Shown: in pieces, positions 30,601-40,445 of the stretch
Position numbering within the stretch: position 1 is the first letter of the stretch
Layout: each line of letters opens with the position of its first letter
The notes under the pieces: model-generated
Told to the model about the DNA's origin: nothing
Seen by the model: only the letters and a program-made list of their open reading frames with translations
The model's database searches: none
Origin: Pararge aegeria
Lineage: Eukaryota; Arthropoda; Insecta; Lepidoptera; Nymphalidae
Assembly: GCF_905163445.1 (NCBI RefSeq)
Contig: NC_053197.1
Location: 1,178,001-1,242,000, forward strand
DNA: 64,000 bases
Reading direction: 5' to 3'
Position numbers and translations under genes: made by a program

Positions 30601-30999
30601 CAGTTTTAGGGTGTATACAAAAATATTTAAGAAAAAGAAATTAAAATATTTTTAACTAATATCTATAAATACAAGTAGTACGTAGCAGTATTAAGTAGGT
30701 AATATTTGTAACGAATTCCAGCTTACCAACACGCACACAACAAATCCCACACAGGCACACACAAACACCCAACACATCGGTTCTCGTATGACGTGCGCGT
30801 GCGCTTCGCGGAAAGCGTGCGGAGCCCACCACTGCGCATTCAACACTGTGATTGTATTGTTGATTGTTCTGTAATCTGTGCGGACCAGTGCGAGCTTTCT
30901 AGGAAGCTTTGAAGGCTTTGTCGCTTTTCGCCCCGAACCTAGACCAGTAAGGCAAACATGCGTGTAACGAGACAATTATGTTAACCCACTTTCGGGAAG
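30601..30999. other. Unassigned, with a CA-rich and a GC-rich patch
   Basis: 30715-30780 is rich in CACACA; 30785-30960 is GC-richer. A 94-codon minus frame here has no domain and reflects the CA run. Confidence 0.35.
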
Positions 31000-31240
31000 G
31001 GTGTAGGCCGTATTCCCCCACGATGGGTAAGCCAGGATGGATGGTCAGACGCCTTTGAGAACATTATGGAGAACTCTCTGGTTTGTAGGCTTTATCACGT
31101 GATATTTAATAGAAAAAAATAAAAAACTGACAGCTCTAAAAAGTTAGACATGCGTGCCGGGGATCGAACGAAGTCCCTCCGTAAGGAAGGTCGAAGCCCT
31201 AAATACTAGGCTGTCTGTCTGCACTGCTTTTCCCATAAGT
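31000..31240 (-). mobile_element. SINE-3, degenerate
   Basis: AACATTATGGAGAACTCTC and GCGTGCCGGGGATCGAAC (B box on the minus strand) in order. Confidence 0.6.
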
Positions 31241-31371
31241 TTTTCGAGAAAGCAAAATGAGAAAGATAACCAGCAGCTTTGAAAATATTGATAATCAAAA
31301 ATAGCTTTTTAGCAAATTCACAAAGCTATCAACCACAATCATTTTTTTTGGATAGAATAATGCCTCGTCCT

Positions 31372-31500
31372 GTCCAAGCGGCGATAGCTCGACTTCACTT
31401 TCGGGGGGCCGAGTTCGAATCCCAGCGCGCACCTCTAACTTCTCTTAGTTATGTGCATTTTAAGTAATCAAAATATTACTTGAACTTAAAATGAAGATAG
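31372..31500 (+). mobile_element. SINE-3 head half
   Basis: AGCGGCGATAGCTCG, the B box GAGTTCGAATCCC and CACCTCTAACTTCTC. Cut after the ATTACTTG block. Confidence 0.7.
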
Positions 31501-31502
31501 AG

Positions 31503-31620
31503 CAGACGGAGACAATGGAGTCACTAACATAAAATAATCGCTATCGTAGACTCGTTTTTTATGTCAGTGAACTGTCTTATAAATGGAGGAAATCCTCCGT
31601 CTACAAATACTCTCACTAGT
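31503..31620. repeat. Short imperfect inverted repeat
   Basis: GCAGACGGAG at the left and CTCCGTCTAC at the right. Inner GTCACTAACATAAAAT pairs with TTTTTTATGTCAGTGAAC. Possibly a small MITE. Confidence 0.45.
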
Positions 31621-31629
31621 ATTTACATA

Positions 31630-31715
31630 TTTTATAGTATACGCATCAAAAGTTCATGGGCCTCTGTCCTTTGACTTTGACTTTGACCTTGACTTTGACA
31701 ATGACTTTGAAGACA
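31630..31715 (+). mobile_element. LINE-C tail scrap
   Basis: TACGCATCAAAAGTTCATGGG then TTTGACTTTGACCTTGAC repeats. Confidence 0.7.
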
Positions 31716-32296
31716 GTTGAAAAGATTTACAAATTTACATCATAGAGAATCGAACCTGTAACCCCTGACATGAACACTCTCGAAGCATGTACTTATTCAT
31801 CATTTATTTATTTCTGGCAATAGGCAGGTACAAACGTAATGTCCTCAGGAAACATCTGCGAAATTAGACCATTGATCCGTTAAGTAACTCAATTGGATCT
31901 TAAAGTAAAAGGATAAGGTTGACAGTCGTCTGGCAAGTAATAAGATGTCGAGGAGGGATTCACGCTCTAAGGGTTCACGGCTTCCGTTGTTTGATTGTTT
32001 TTTGTACGGACTTTCTACGTAATGGTCGGTATGTATAGTTTAAGTCGCAATTTTGTGAGACAATGGAATAATAAAATTATTAGCTCGAAGACATTAAAAG
32101 TCGAATGAAATCAGATAGACACATTCATTTTTTTTTTGTGTGGAAATCCTCACGGATAACTGCGCACCGCGGGGAGGCGCACAAGTTATGTCAGACTCTT
32201 ACTGTTAAAACTCCACGGTATTCCTACTGGCCTGACGACTGAACCACGGGAACGCTTACGCACACATCCGCAAATACCTAGAGTTCTCCATAGTAA
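31716..32296. other. No gene; repeat-like GC patch
   Basis: 32150-32280 (GCGCACCGCGGGGAGG, CTGGCCTGACGACTGAACC) looks like a dispersed repeat, but I saw no second copy in the window. Confidence 0.35.
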
Positions 32297-32560
32297 ATGA
32301 ATAAATAAATAAATATACTACGACAATACACACACCGCCATCTAGCCCCAAAGTAAGCGTAGCTTGTGTTATGGGTACTAAGACGACTGATGAATATTTT
32401 TATGAATAATATACATAAATACTTAGAATATAGATATAAACACCCAGACACTGACAAACGTTCATTGCTCGTCACACAAACATTTTCCAGTTGTGGGAAT
32501 CGAACCCACGGCCTTGGGCTCAGAAAGCAGGGTTGCTGCAAACTGCGCCAATCGTCCGTC
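32297..32560 (-). mobile_element. SINE-2, near full length
   Basis: Starts with (AAAT)n, the family end in reverse; the head B box GGTTCGATTCC and A box TGGCGCAGTTTG are on the minus strand. Its right part belongs to a tandem duplication (see repeat at 32425). Confidence 0.82.
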
Positions 32561-32819
32561 GGATAATGTTCTCAAAGGTGTGTAGAGGCCACCAATCCAC
32601 ACTGGGCCAGCGTGGTGGACTACGAATATACATATAAACACCCAGACACTGACAAACGTTCATGCTCAGCACACAAACATTTTCCAGTTGTGGGAACCGA
32701 ACCCACGGCCCTGGGCTCAGAAAGCAGGGTTGCTGCAAACTGCGCCAATCGTCTGTTGGATAATGTTCTCAAAGGTGTGTAAAGGCAATCCACACTGGGC
32801 CAGCGTGGTGGACTACGGC
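32425..32819. repeat. Tandem duplication of a SINE-2/SINE-3 junction
   Basis: About 198 bp (32425-32623) containing the SINE-2 head and a SINE-3 tail piece (AATGTTCTCAAAGGTGTGT) is repeated directly at 32624-32819, with few differences. Confidence 0.8.
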
Positions 32820-32895
32820 CTTAACCCCTTCTCATTGGGAAAGGACATATCAACCCAGTACCGTGCCTTGTAGTGGACCGGTAATGGGTTGATAT
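32760..32895 (+). mobile_element. SINE-3 tail
   Basis: CACTGGGCCAGCGTGGTGG, CCTTAACCCCTTCTCATTG, GGTAATGGGTTGATATGATG and GAT repeats at the end. Confidence 0.75.
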
Positions 32896-33344
32896 GATGA
32901 TGATGAAGAATTCTAAAATTGTCGCAAGGCATCGCAAGGTTCCACTTGACCTGTATTTTGATTTTGAGTTTTGCGAGTTTCCTTAACTATTTGAATGTAA
33001 AACATGACTCCTAACGACAAAATTACTTCTCCGAATAAACATTTGAACTAATTAATGTTCGGGATCGAGGGTTTAGTTAGGACAAACTTTGTTTTTTAGC
33101 GATACAGTAAATTATTTGAAACAGTACCTTAAAACTGCCTTTATAGGGTTCATTTTCGATCGGCCTTTTATGGCGTACTTAAAAAGGGATTCATGTTGGT
33201 TTTAATGTTAGGTTTGGTAACAGTTTTCCATTTACGTTGACAGTTTTATTATTATCGTTCCTTTTTTTATCGCTGGACGAAAGCTGTACAAGTTTAGAGA
33301 TTTATTTGAATTTTGCTTTGTTTATAGTCATGGTCAACGATCTG
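32896..33344. other. No recognised feature
   Basis: AT-rich, no frame or repeat seen. Confidence 0.35.
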
Positions 33345-33545
33345 GAAGTTAGAGTGTTAGACTGTGGTATATAAGGTCCTGAGTTCGATTCCCGGGTTGA
33401 TCCAAAACGAATGTTTTTCAGTGTCTAGGTGTTTACATGTTTATTATATTATGTATATTATTCATAAAAATATTCATCAGTCATCTTAATTGCAATGACA
33501 CAAGCTACGCTTACTTTGCGGCTGGATGTCGTAGTATATTTGATT
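33345..33545 (+). mobile_element. SINE with SINE-2 body and a different tRNA-like head
   Basis: The body from about 33412 is SINE-2 (GTTTTTCAGTGTCTAGGTG, ACACAAGCTACGCTTACTTT). The head is not the SINE-2 head: GTTAGAGTGTTAGACTG and GAGTTCGATTCCCGGG. See findings. Confidence 0.65.
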
Positions 33546-33619
33546 ATTCATCCTAACCTGATCTCACCAAGGGAAACAAAATATTTTTTCGAGTTGCTAA
33601 TAATAACTGTCATTTACCA

Positions 33620-33700
33620 TTCCGCACTTGGCCAGCTTGGTGGACTACAGCCTTAACCCTTCTCATTCTGTGAGGAAACCCGAAGTGTTGATAAACATGA
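33620..33700 (+). mobile_element. SINE-3 tail scrap
   Basis: TTCCGCACTTGGCCAGCTTGG and CCTTAACCCTTCTCATT. Confidence 0.65.
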
Positions 33701-33829
33701 TGATAAATGACGAATTACTGTTGTAATAAACTTTAAACCTCTTCTTTTTTTTTTAAATACTGCCCCTGAGTAATTGGTATTGTTGCCTAAACTCTTTAAT
33801 AAATATAAATATAATAAATAATAAATTAC

Positions 33830-33980
33830 TCATTCAACATCTTCTGAGGACGCCCCTGAACGCGAAACGTGCGTAGAGAGTACATTGCCGAAGATCTGTT
33901 TTGTTTGGAATGTAAAGATTGAAGAGATTATAAATAACACACGTATAGATTTTCCTGTTTTTCGCGGAATATAGCAAACT
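33830..33980 (+). mobile_element. FB element, right arm only
   Basis: ACATCTTCTGAGGACGC, CGAAACGTGCGTAGAGAG, GCCGAAGATCTG and TTTCGCGGAATATAGC in FB order. Confidence 0.7.
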
Positions 33981-33999
33981 AAGCTTAATATAATTTTAT

Positions 34000-34225
34000 T
34001 TATATATTCCGTATATTTATTAAATTGTCTATGTATTTCTATCTATACATTATGGTGTTTATGTATATATTACAACACTCTTGGCACTATCCCGTTCTCT
34101 TGCTGTAAGTCCTATCTACAAAGGTTGCCTGTAAGAGATTGCTTGCAGCAATAAGGTCGCCTTTGCATGTCTTCATCGTTTGCTCCATACTGTTTCTTTA
34201 TATTTATGTTATAAGTGTTTCTTCT
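34000..34225 (+). mobile_element. LINE-A 3' UTR, diverged
   Basis: TTGCCTGTAAGAG then the hairpin ATTGCT/AGCAAT at 34148-34162. The stem base pair C-G of other copies is T-A here. No (ATTC)n end. Confidence 0.65.
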
Positions 34226-34639
34226 TCTTCTAAATTTTCATAGCAGGTAAATCGTGGAATGACGCAAAGTGAAGCCTTTTTCCATTCAATATATATTTTT
34301 CTTTATAAATAAAGTCGGTCTCTACGTTGCATCACTCATCTGGTTGCATCATTACGTCTCATTTAAAAAAACCAAAGCACGTTGCTTACAAATCTTTGCA
34401 CTCGTTTAATTCACTAATTGTTCGTTAGGAATGCTTAGAGCGTCGTTAAAGTTATATAAAGCTTTATTTAGAGATCTTAAAGTGCATTAACGATACATTT
34501 ATAGCATTAAGTAAAATGTAAACTCATTTATACAAACATTTGGTGACTTGAAATCGCGTATAGACGGACCTACACGCGTAAAAACGTTATTTTTTGTATG
34601 TTTATTTTTTTACCTATTTAGAAATCATAACCTTTTGAT
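34226..34639. other. No recognised feature
   Basis: AT-rich; no frame of interest. Confidence 0.35.
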
Positions 34640-34810
34640 AACGGTTTGTACACGATATCGTACCGGAACGCCAAATCGCTTAGCGGAACGTCTTAGTTGG
34701 TGGTGTTACTTGCTATGGACGAAGCCTTCCAACAGCCCAGATCACAGAAAATTCTGGAAATTCATAAATCGCCTCTGCCGGGGATCGGTCCCTCCCACTT
34801 AAAAGATTAG
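34640..34810 (-). mobile_element. SINE-1 head half
   Basis: CACGATATCGTACCGGAACG, AATCGCTTAGCGGAACGTC, GAAAATTCTGGAAATT and GGGGATCGGTCCCTCCCACTT. Confidence 0.7.
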
Positions 34811-35044
34811 CTTATAGAAATATGAAAATCTTAGAGCAGGTGGGATGTTAGCGTTAACAGGAGCAGAGTCCACTAATGTGTCTATTTACATAACTAAATG
34901 ATGTTTGAATTGTATTGACTTTTAAGATCCTCCACCCCGTAATGTAGTTCGTTCTTTTCTAGTATTCTTTTCGACTTGTACTATAATAAAGTATTATTAC
35001 GTCGTAACGCTGCTGTTGTGTTCTTCAAGACCCCTTCTGTACAC

Positions 35045-35155
35045 CCGAACATTACAGACGGACGACATCTGACAAGTCGCAGGGAGCCACTGGAGCTAAG
35101 CGGCACAGAACAATGGGATTTGGAACTTCAGAATTTTTGGGCCCAGCACTGTGAA
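35045..35155 (+). mobile_element. RTE-like LINE scrap
   Basis: GACGGACGACATCTGACAAG, CGCAGGGAGCCACTGG: the TDDI...VAGS region of RTE proteins, frameshifted. A 34811-35044 spacer without features precedes it. Confidence 0.6.
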
Positions 35156-35164
35156 TATTATTTT

Positions 35165-35290
35165 TTTTCTCGCTCTTGCTGTCCTAATCCTAAGGTTGCC
35201 TGGCAGAGATCGCTTCTAAGCAATAAGGCCGCCTTTTTTATTCTACTCCAGTCTTTGCATTATTCTCTTTCTCTCTATTCGTGATGGACA
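35165..35290 (+). mobile_element. LINE-A tail
   Basis: TCCTAAGGTTGCCTGGCAGAG and hairpin ATCGCT/AGCAAT at 35209-35224; one pair is mismatched. Truncated at both ends. Confidence 0.7.
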
Positions 35291-35339
35291 CGATTGAATT
35301 TGAAAATGTAAAAAAAAGTAAGTTTTAAAACATCACAAG

Positions 35340-35460
35340 GGTTGCTCTCATCAGCAGGGCTAGGACGACCAGGGGACAAAAAATATATCCCCCGATGATG
35401 TCCCCTGACAAGGGATGTAATTAATGTGTCCACCTGCTAAAGCACGGGAACATGGAATAG
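35340..35460 (+). repeat. Rep-K copy
   Basis: TCCCCTGACAAGGGATG, GTGTCCACCTGCTAAAGCAC: reverse complement of 11405-11545. Confidence 0.5.
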
Positions 35461-35850
35461 GAGAAGTAGGAAAAGGGTGAAGGAGAATCTTTTTATTATT
35501 ATTACACATATATATTGATTTGGATATTATTTTCACTTTTGCGTCGGTGCTCTGCGAGTTAATAAAGCTGTGGGAGAACTTAATTTTTTATCCTTTCCCT
35601 AGGGATATAATTGTCTCTTGCCCATGCTAGCCTTGCTGGAGTGGATGCACTCCTCTCTCCCAAGTCGAGTAAAACGGTTGGAACACGTGTTACGACGCCA
35701 TTCCGATGCGGCGGGCTTAGGCGTTAAATCACGCCTATCAAACATGTAGTTCGACACACGCACGCCGCATACTAACTTGTTAAGAATGGTGTACACCAGT
35801 TTTTACATCAATGCTCATAAAAGGAGTGTCTCAGCTTGATAGTTAATGTA
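35461..35850 (+). repeat. Rep-T copy 1
   Basis: CACTTTTGCGTCGGTGCTCTG, AAAGCTGTGGGAGAA, TTATCCTTTCC and ATGCTAGCC are shared with 48950-49090. The right end (AGGAGTGTCTCAGC) reappears inverted at about 36595. No coding. Confidence 0.6.
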
Positions 35851-35854
35851 TGTA

Positions 35855-36015
35855 TGTACGAATGAATGAATGAATGAATGGACGAATGAAAGAATGAACG
35901 AATGAATGATTTGCATACAACAAAAGGTACATAAAAAAAAGAAAATTATAACAAAAAAACGTACACAATTTAGTGGCCTTATCGCTTCATAGCATTGCAT
36001 GCATAGCATGTATGT
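35855..36015 (-). mobile_element. LINE-A tail (left arm of inverted pair)
   Basis: ATGA repeats with variants, then GTGGCCTTATCGCTTC. Together with 35788-35850 it matches the reverse complement of 36425-36650. Confidence 0.65.
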
Positions 36016-36039
36016 GAGTTATTTTCCCCAAAATCATTA

Positions 36040-36245
36040 TCAACCCGTTATTGGCCTATTACAGTGCAGGGTCTCATTTCAGAATGATAAGAGTTAATTA
36101 AATGCTAATCCCACCATGTATCCAATTGCGTATAGGCAGAATTCACAAGCCTTTGAGAACATAATGGAGAACTCTCAAGCAAGCAGGTTTCCTAATGTTT
36201 ACCTTCACCGTTAAAACAACTGATATATAATTGTTTAGCTGTGTT
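36040..36245 (-). mobile_element. SINE-3 fragment
   Basis: CAACCCGTTATTGGCC, TTTGAGAACATAATGGAGAAC, GGTTTCCTAATGTTTACC in reverse family order. Confidence 0.65.
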
Positions 36246-36274
36246 TCCGGTGTAAAGGGCGTGTTTGCTGCTGT

Positions 36275-36420
36275 TATTAAGCTATGAAGCTAGAGCAATT
36301 CACACCCAAGCTTTTTTATCGTTTAAGTAATCCTTAATATTATAATAGGATTTTTCTGTAAGCTTACGTTTTATATAATCTTTGAACTTATTGAGAGACA
36401 TCTCAAAGATTTTTTTGATA
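36275..36420 (-). mobile_element. LINE-C fragment
   Basis: TTCACACCCAAGCTTTTTTA, GTAAGCTTACGTTTTAT and GAGAGACATCTCAAAG in reverse. Confidence 0.7.
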
Positions 36421-36424
36421 ATAA

Positions 36425-36650
36425 TAATACATGCTATGCATGCTATGCTATAAAGCGATAAGGCGACCAAATTATATGTTGTTTTTTTATACTTTTCTTT
36501 TTTATCTACTTTTCGTGATGTTCAATAAAAGTATGTTCATTCATGAATTATTTAATTCATTAATTCATTCGTAAATACACACATTAACACTCGAACTGAG
36601 ACACTCCTTTTTTGACCATTGATGTAAAAAATGGTGTACAAAGGCAAATA
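36425..36650 (+). mobile_element. LINE-A tail plus Rep-T end (right arm of inverted pair)
   Basis: ACATGCTATGCATGC, AAGCGATAAGGCGACC, CAATAAAAGTATGTTCATTC, then TGAGACACTCC. Inverted copy of 35788-36015, spacer about 410 bp. Confidence 0.65.
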
Positions 36651-36714
36651 AGTCTTGAGACCCGCCCCTCAGGTTGATAGACAGGGTAGCACTTTGTAGA
36701 TAAGGGGTTTAGAT

Positions 36715-36838
36715 CTACTAGTAGTAAAGCTTTTGAGCATAGAGCTCGTCCGCGTAAGTACTAATGCCATGCTTATTTCTGCCGCTAAGCAGAATTGCTG
36801 TGTCTTAGGATCGTGGTTACCGGTGTAATTAGAGAAAC
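36715..36838 (-). repeat. Rep-F fragment cut by the Helitron
   Basis: GAGCTCGTCCGCG, CTTATTTCTGCCGCTAAGCAG, TTACCGGTGTAATT in reverse; stops at the Helitron insertion point. Confidence 0.6.
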
Positions 36839-36839
36839 A

Positions 36840-37250
36840 TCCCTACTAATATTAAAAATGTCAATGTAAGTTTGTTTGTTACGCTTTCACGCAAAAACTA
36901 CTTAACCGATCTCCATGAAACTTTGTACACTTATTCTTAGAAGTGTTAGAAGTAATATAGGATGCTTTTTATCTCGACATTAGGCTTGGTTCCTTTGAGA
37001 GAGGGGATGAGTGTTTGACGATTTTACACCATAACTCCGACAAATTATAACCGATTTAAATAATTATTTTTGTACTATAGAGTATTTGCACAAACCGTGG
37101 TTGGAGATAGAGGACAGAACTCTTCAGCGGAGCAGAAAACCCCTCATTTGAGGCGTAGCGATACCAAAACTTAAAATATTTTTAGAACTACAACTAAATT
37201 TAATGTCACATCAAAAAACAAACGCAGACGAAGTCGCGGGCAATAGCTAG
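36840..37250 (+). mobile_element. Non-autonomous Helitron, complete
   Basis: 411 bp from TC to CTAG, flanked by A (36839) and T (37251). A terminal hairpin at about 37223-37238 precedes the CTAG. No reading frame. Best-bounded member of the family in this window. Confidence 0.85.
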
Positions 37251-37251
37251 T

Positions 37252-37385
37252 ATGCTATATTGCTATGTATTTATGTCTCTGTAACTACTTTTTTTCTTTG
37301 GTGTACAATAAAAGTGTATTCATTCATTCATTTATTAATTCATTCATTCATTCTTTCATTTATTCATTCATTCATTCATATGGCA
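37252..37385 (+). mobile_element. LINE-A tail
   Basis: GTCTCTGTAACTACTTTTT, TTGGTGTACAATAAAAGTG and a long (ATTC)n. Confidence 0.75.
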
Positions 37386-37389
37386 TCTT

Positions 37390-37655
37390 CAAAGCGGTGA
37401 TAGCGCAGAGGGTAGGAGCTCGATTTTTTTCTTTTGGCCAAGTTCGAATCGCAGCACGCACCTCCAACTTTTCTAAGTCATATTCGTTTTAAGTATTCAA
37501 AACCTGCATTCCTGAGAGTTCTACATAATGTTCTCAAAGGAATTTGGAGTCCATCAATCCGCACGGGGCCAGCGTGGTGGACTACGGCCTTAACCCCTTC
37601 TCATTGTGGGAGGAGAACCGTGCTCTGCAATGGGCTGGTAATGGGTCGATATGAT
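37390..37655 (+). mobile_element. SINE-3, near full length
   Basis: A box TAGCGCAGAGGG, B box AGTTCGAATCGC, tail CGGGGCCAGCGTGGTGG and GGTAATGGGTCGATATGATG. Confidence 0.8.
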
Positions 37656-37679
37656 GAAGACTTCAGGATGATGGACATA

Positions 37680-37790
37680 TGACGTGTTCCTTGCATGCCC
37701 TGCAAAGTGTTGCTCTGTTTTAGCCGATGGTTTTCCACTTACCATCAGGTAGAACATACGCTTAGTCCATCAATTATTACTTAAAAATAA
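37680..37790 (-). repeat. Rep-F fragment
   Basis: GTTCCTTGCATGCCCTGC, TTGCTCTGTTTTAGCCGATGG and ACCATCAGGTAG in reverse order. Confidence 0.55.
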
Positions 37791-37959
37791 AAGCAATTAA
37801 GTACTCTCGCAATAAGAGGCAGTAATTTCGAATTCACAGTCGGATGCATTAATTTTATTTTTTAATAAATATTAAATAAATAAACATAGTAAATAATAAA
37901 CAATTGCAGGCTCATTATCTCGCTCAATAAAGACGACTATTATTATTTATTTATCTACT

Positions 37960-38252
37960 CAAACTCATATTTAAGTATTTATGGTATGTTAGTATATTTA
38001 TTTTTTATATTTATCAATAGTATTTTTGTATTCGTGTAGTCTGGTTTATGTATTAGTATGTTGATATTTGTATGTTGTACTAAATAGTGTACCCCACCTA
38101 TTCATTCGTCTTTTTAAGTTTCCTTATCCTAAGGTTGCCTGGCAGAGATCGCTACTTAGCGATAAGGCCGCCTTTTGTATCCTGCTTCATTCTTCATGTG
38201 TTTGTTCTTTTTCTTCTCGTTTTTCTGAGTGGTGTACAAATAAAGAGTATAA
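37960..38252 (+). mobile_element. LINE-A 3' UTR, complete tail
   Basis: Matches the 3' UTR of the 57 kb copy, including CCCCACCTATTC, AAGGTTGCCTGG and hairpin ATCGCT/AGCGAT at 38148-38163. Ends GTACAAATAAAGAG then TAAA repeats. Confidence 0.75.
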
Positions 38253-38254
38253 AT

Positions 38255-38607
38255 AAATACTACGACAATACACACATCGCCATCGAGCCCCAAAGTAAGG
38301 TAGCTTGTGTTATGGGTACTAAGATGACTGATAAATAATTTTATGAATAAAAGACATAAATACTTATAAGATACGGATGAACACCCAGACACTGAAAAAC
38401 ATTTATGTTCATCACTGATGAGAAGGTGGGTTAATAATAAATATTGTATGAGGTGCATAGTTATAAGAATAAAGTCAGTACATGCCTAACGCCGGTGTAT
38501 CATTGACACGTCTTTACAACTGAAACATTTTCCAGTGGGAATCGAACCCACGACCTTCTCGTCTCAGAAAGCCGGGTCGCCCACTGCGCAAATCGACCGT
38601 CACTGTT
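38255..38607 (-). mobile_element. SINE-2 with a ~104 bp interruption
   Basis: Body at 38258-38417, head at 38522-38607. The segment 38418-38521 is absent from other copies and unassigned. Head B box GGTTCGATTCC on the minus strand. Confidence 0.75.
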
Positions 38608-38768
38608 TTATTAGTATAGGCATCGATTTAGTTGAGTGAATGTGTTCTATACTTAATGGTAACAATAAAACTATAGTGAATGGTAAGGAATTAGTAATCA
38701 TATTATCGCTGGCCGCAATCTATTTGACTTCATTTTTATATCCTCTACATAGTGGGAAGCTTCTTGGA

Positions 38769-38883
38769 CATTTTAAATGGATTCCAAACGTCATTTTAGA
38801 TGGTTTCCAAACAACATTTTACGAGTTTCCAAACAACATTTTACATGGATTCCAAAAAACATTTGACATGGATTCCAAACAAC
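38769..38883. repeat. 23 bp minisatellite, five units
   Basis: Units of the type CATTTTACATGGATTCCAAAC vary at a few sites (AGATGGTTTCC, ACGAGTTTCC). The frame through it gives a repeated FQTTF-like peptide by chance. Confidence 0.8.
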
Positions 38884-39044
38884 AAAGCTCGCGCTAGCAT
38901 TGACTCGCGTTTCAAGTTAACTAGCAATTTCTGCCCCAATCTGGTTTTACTTATACTTAGTAATAATTGACGGATACAGAAGACGTCCCATCTGATGGTA
39001 CTGAAACTCTACTACTAGTAGATTTAAACCCCGAACCTTTTGAG

Positions 39045-39230
39045 TTGCCAAAGTCAAAGTCAAAGTCAAATATTTCTTTATGGCACAAAGATGGCACTTT
39101 TGATGCGTACATTACATGTAAAATATGACATAGAAATGAGTTGATGGCGTTAACTAAATTCGTCAACTTGAAACTAAAGCAACGAGGGTTTTTAAACGCG
39201 CCCTATTCTAAGAAGAAGCGAGTTGTCGGA
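39045..39230 (-). mobile_element. LINE-C 3' end
   Basis: Starts GTCAAAGTCAAAGTC, then GGCACTTTTGATGCGTAC, ATGTAAAATATGACATAG, GCGCCCTATTCTAAGAAG. 38884-39044 holds nothing recognised. Confidence 0.75.
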
Positions 39231-39251
39231 ATATGCTAACCGCTAGACAAA

Positions 39252-39540
39252 CTCATAAATATTATAAATGCAAAAGTGTGTGTTTGTTTGTACTTCCTTA
39301 TCGCACTAACTAAGCAAACGATCAACTTGATTTGGCATAGAATGAATGAATGAATGAATTTTCTGTACACCACAAAAAAAATACAGGAAAATTGTAAATA
39401 CCTATAAGAATAACAAAGTTCACACAATGCATTCAATTTGGCGTCATTGAGTCATTTTAAAGGACGGAGAGTAAGACAGGCTACTTTTCATCCTAGGAAA
39501 ACAAACATTTCCTACAGGAATAAACGCGGGCAGCAGCTAG
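39252..39540 (+). mobile_element. Helitron-like element interrupted by a LINE-A tail
   Basis: Starts near ATAAATATTATAAATGCAAAAG and ends GCGGGCAGCAGCTAGT at 39526-39541. A LINE-A tail occupies 39342-39450. The 5' end is degraded. Confidence 0.65.
39342..39450 (-). mobile_element. LINE-A tail nested in a Helitron
   Basis: (ATGA)n, TCTGTACACCAC and CAATTTGGCGTC in reverse: only about 110 bp of LINE-A 3' end. Confidence 0.7.
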
Positions 39541-39875
39541 TAGAAATATAAATGAGACCATTTTCACTAAGAATTATCTTAATCCACTCGCACCCTTTAT
39601 TAATCATGAAATATCGAGGGAACTGGCGTCCTGTGATATCTTGTACGCCCAGTGTCTATTGCCACATTACTGACCCTCGAGATTAGCTAATTCCTGATTT
39701 AATTACGATCAACGGCTTATAATATCTGTTAGCCAACGCCGTTAGGGGAAATCTCATTATAGGTACATTGTGTGCTATTTATCTAGGTCCTGGATAAATA
39801 AGAGTTATTGCAACATTTGTGAGAGTAATTGTGATACGAGTGCCATTTATGAGTATAAAAATAGTACCTTACCTT

Positions 39876-39941
39876 AATATAATATAGAGCCAAGTCTTTC
39901 TTAAGAACTTTCTTACGAAAGACTTGGCTGTGTATTATATT
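39876..39941. ncRNA. Pre-miRNA-like hairpin candidate
   Basis: Left arm 39876-39900 and right arm 39917-39941 pair along about 25 bases, with one G-G mismatch and one wobble; the inner 13 bp (AGCCAAGTCTTTC) are perfect; loop 16 bases. The size fits a metazoan pre-miRNA, but I do not recognise it as a known miRNA. A MITE relic is equally possible. Confidence 0.3.
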
Positions 39942-40009
39942 CGATATCTTTAACATTTTTTTTTTAATTTAAGAAGGTACTCTATTATTATAAATTACTT
40001 TACAATTTA

Positions 40010-40262
40010 ATTACTTTATGGCCTATAACAGTCCACTGCTGTAGTAAAGGCCTCTCTCAACGGAAGGGTTTGCCCATTTTCACCAAGCTAGGTTGGCAGA
40101 AAGGTTGGTGATCTTTGTTGGTAGCAGTTCCACAGGACGCTGTTGTCCATTCTCCGTTTTATTCTATTTGTCGCTGACACCCACCCAAGAAGGAGGGAGG
40201 AGCACACGACGTGTCATTAGAAAAAAAATGTTGGAATCTCCTTTGTGTAAGTTCTTCTTAAA
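40010..40262 (+). repeat. Rep-J, longest copy
   Basis: ACAGTCCACTGCTGTAGTAA, AGGCCTCTCTCAACGG, GGTTGGTGATCTTTGTTGG and the ending GAAGGAGGGAGG. Common lepidopteran repeat, class uncertain. Confidence 0.65.
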
Positions 40263-40445
40263 CTATTAACATTAAGCTTCATTTGCTATACTCCGAGGAT
40301 ATGTTTGTTGTGGAGTATAAAGATTGAAAAATTTATAAATAACTTACACCATACATTCTTCTGCTTTTCGCGTTGTACAGCGTAAATTTTAATAATATAT
40401 CATGGAATTCCGCAAAGTAACGACTGCTTCTATCCAACTTCTAAG
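40262..40445 (+). mobile_element. FB element, shortened
   Basis: ATTAAGCTTCATTTGCTATAC at the left and TTATAAATAACTTACACCATAC, CTTTTCGCG, TATATCATGG to the right; the centre is deleted. Confidence 0.65.

Noticed and set aside
30691..30975. A 94-codon minus-strand Cys/Val-rich frame
   Set aside because: Driven by a CA-rich run; no domain and no splice context.
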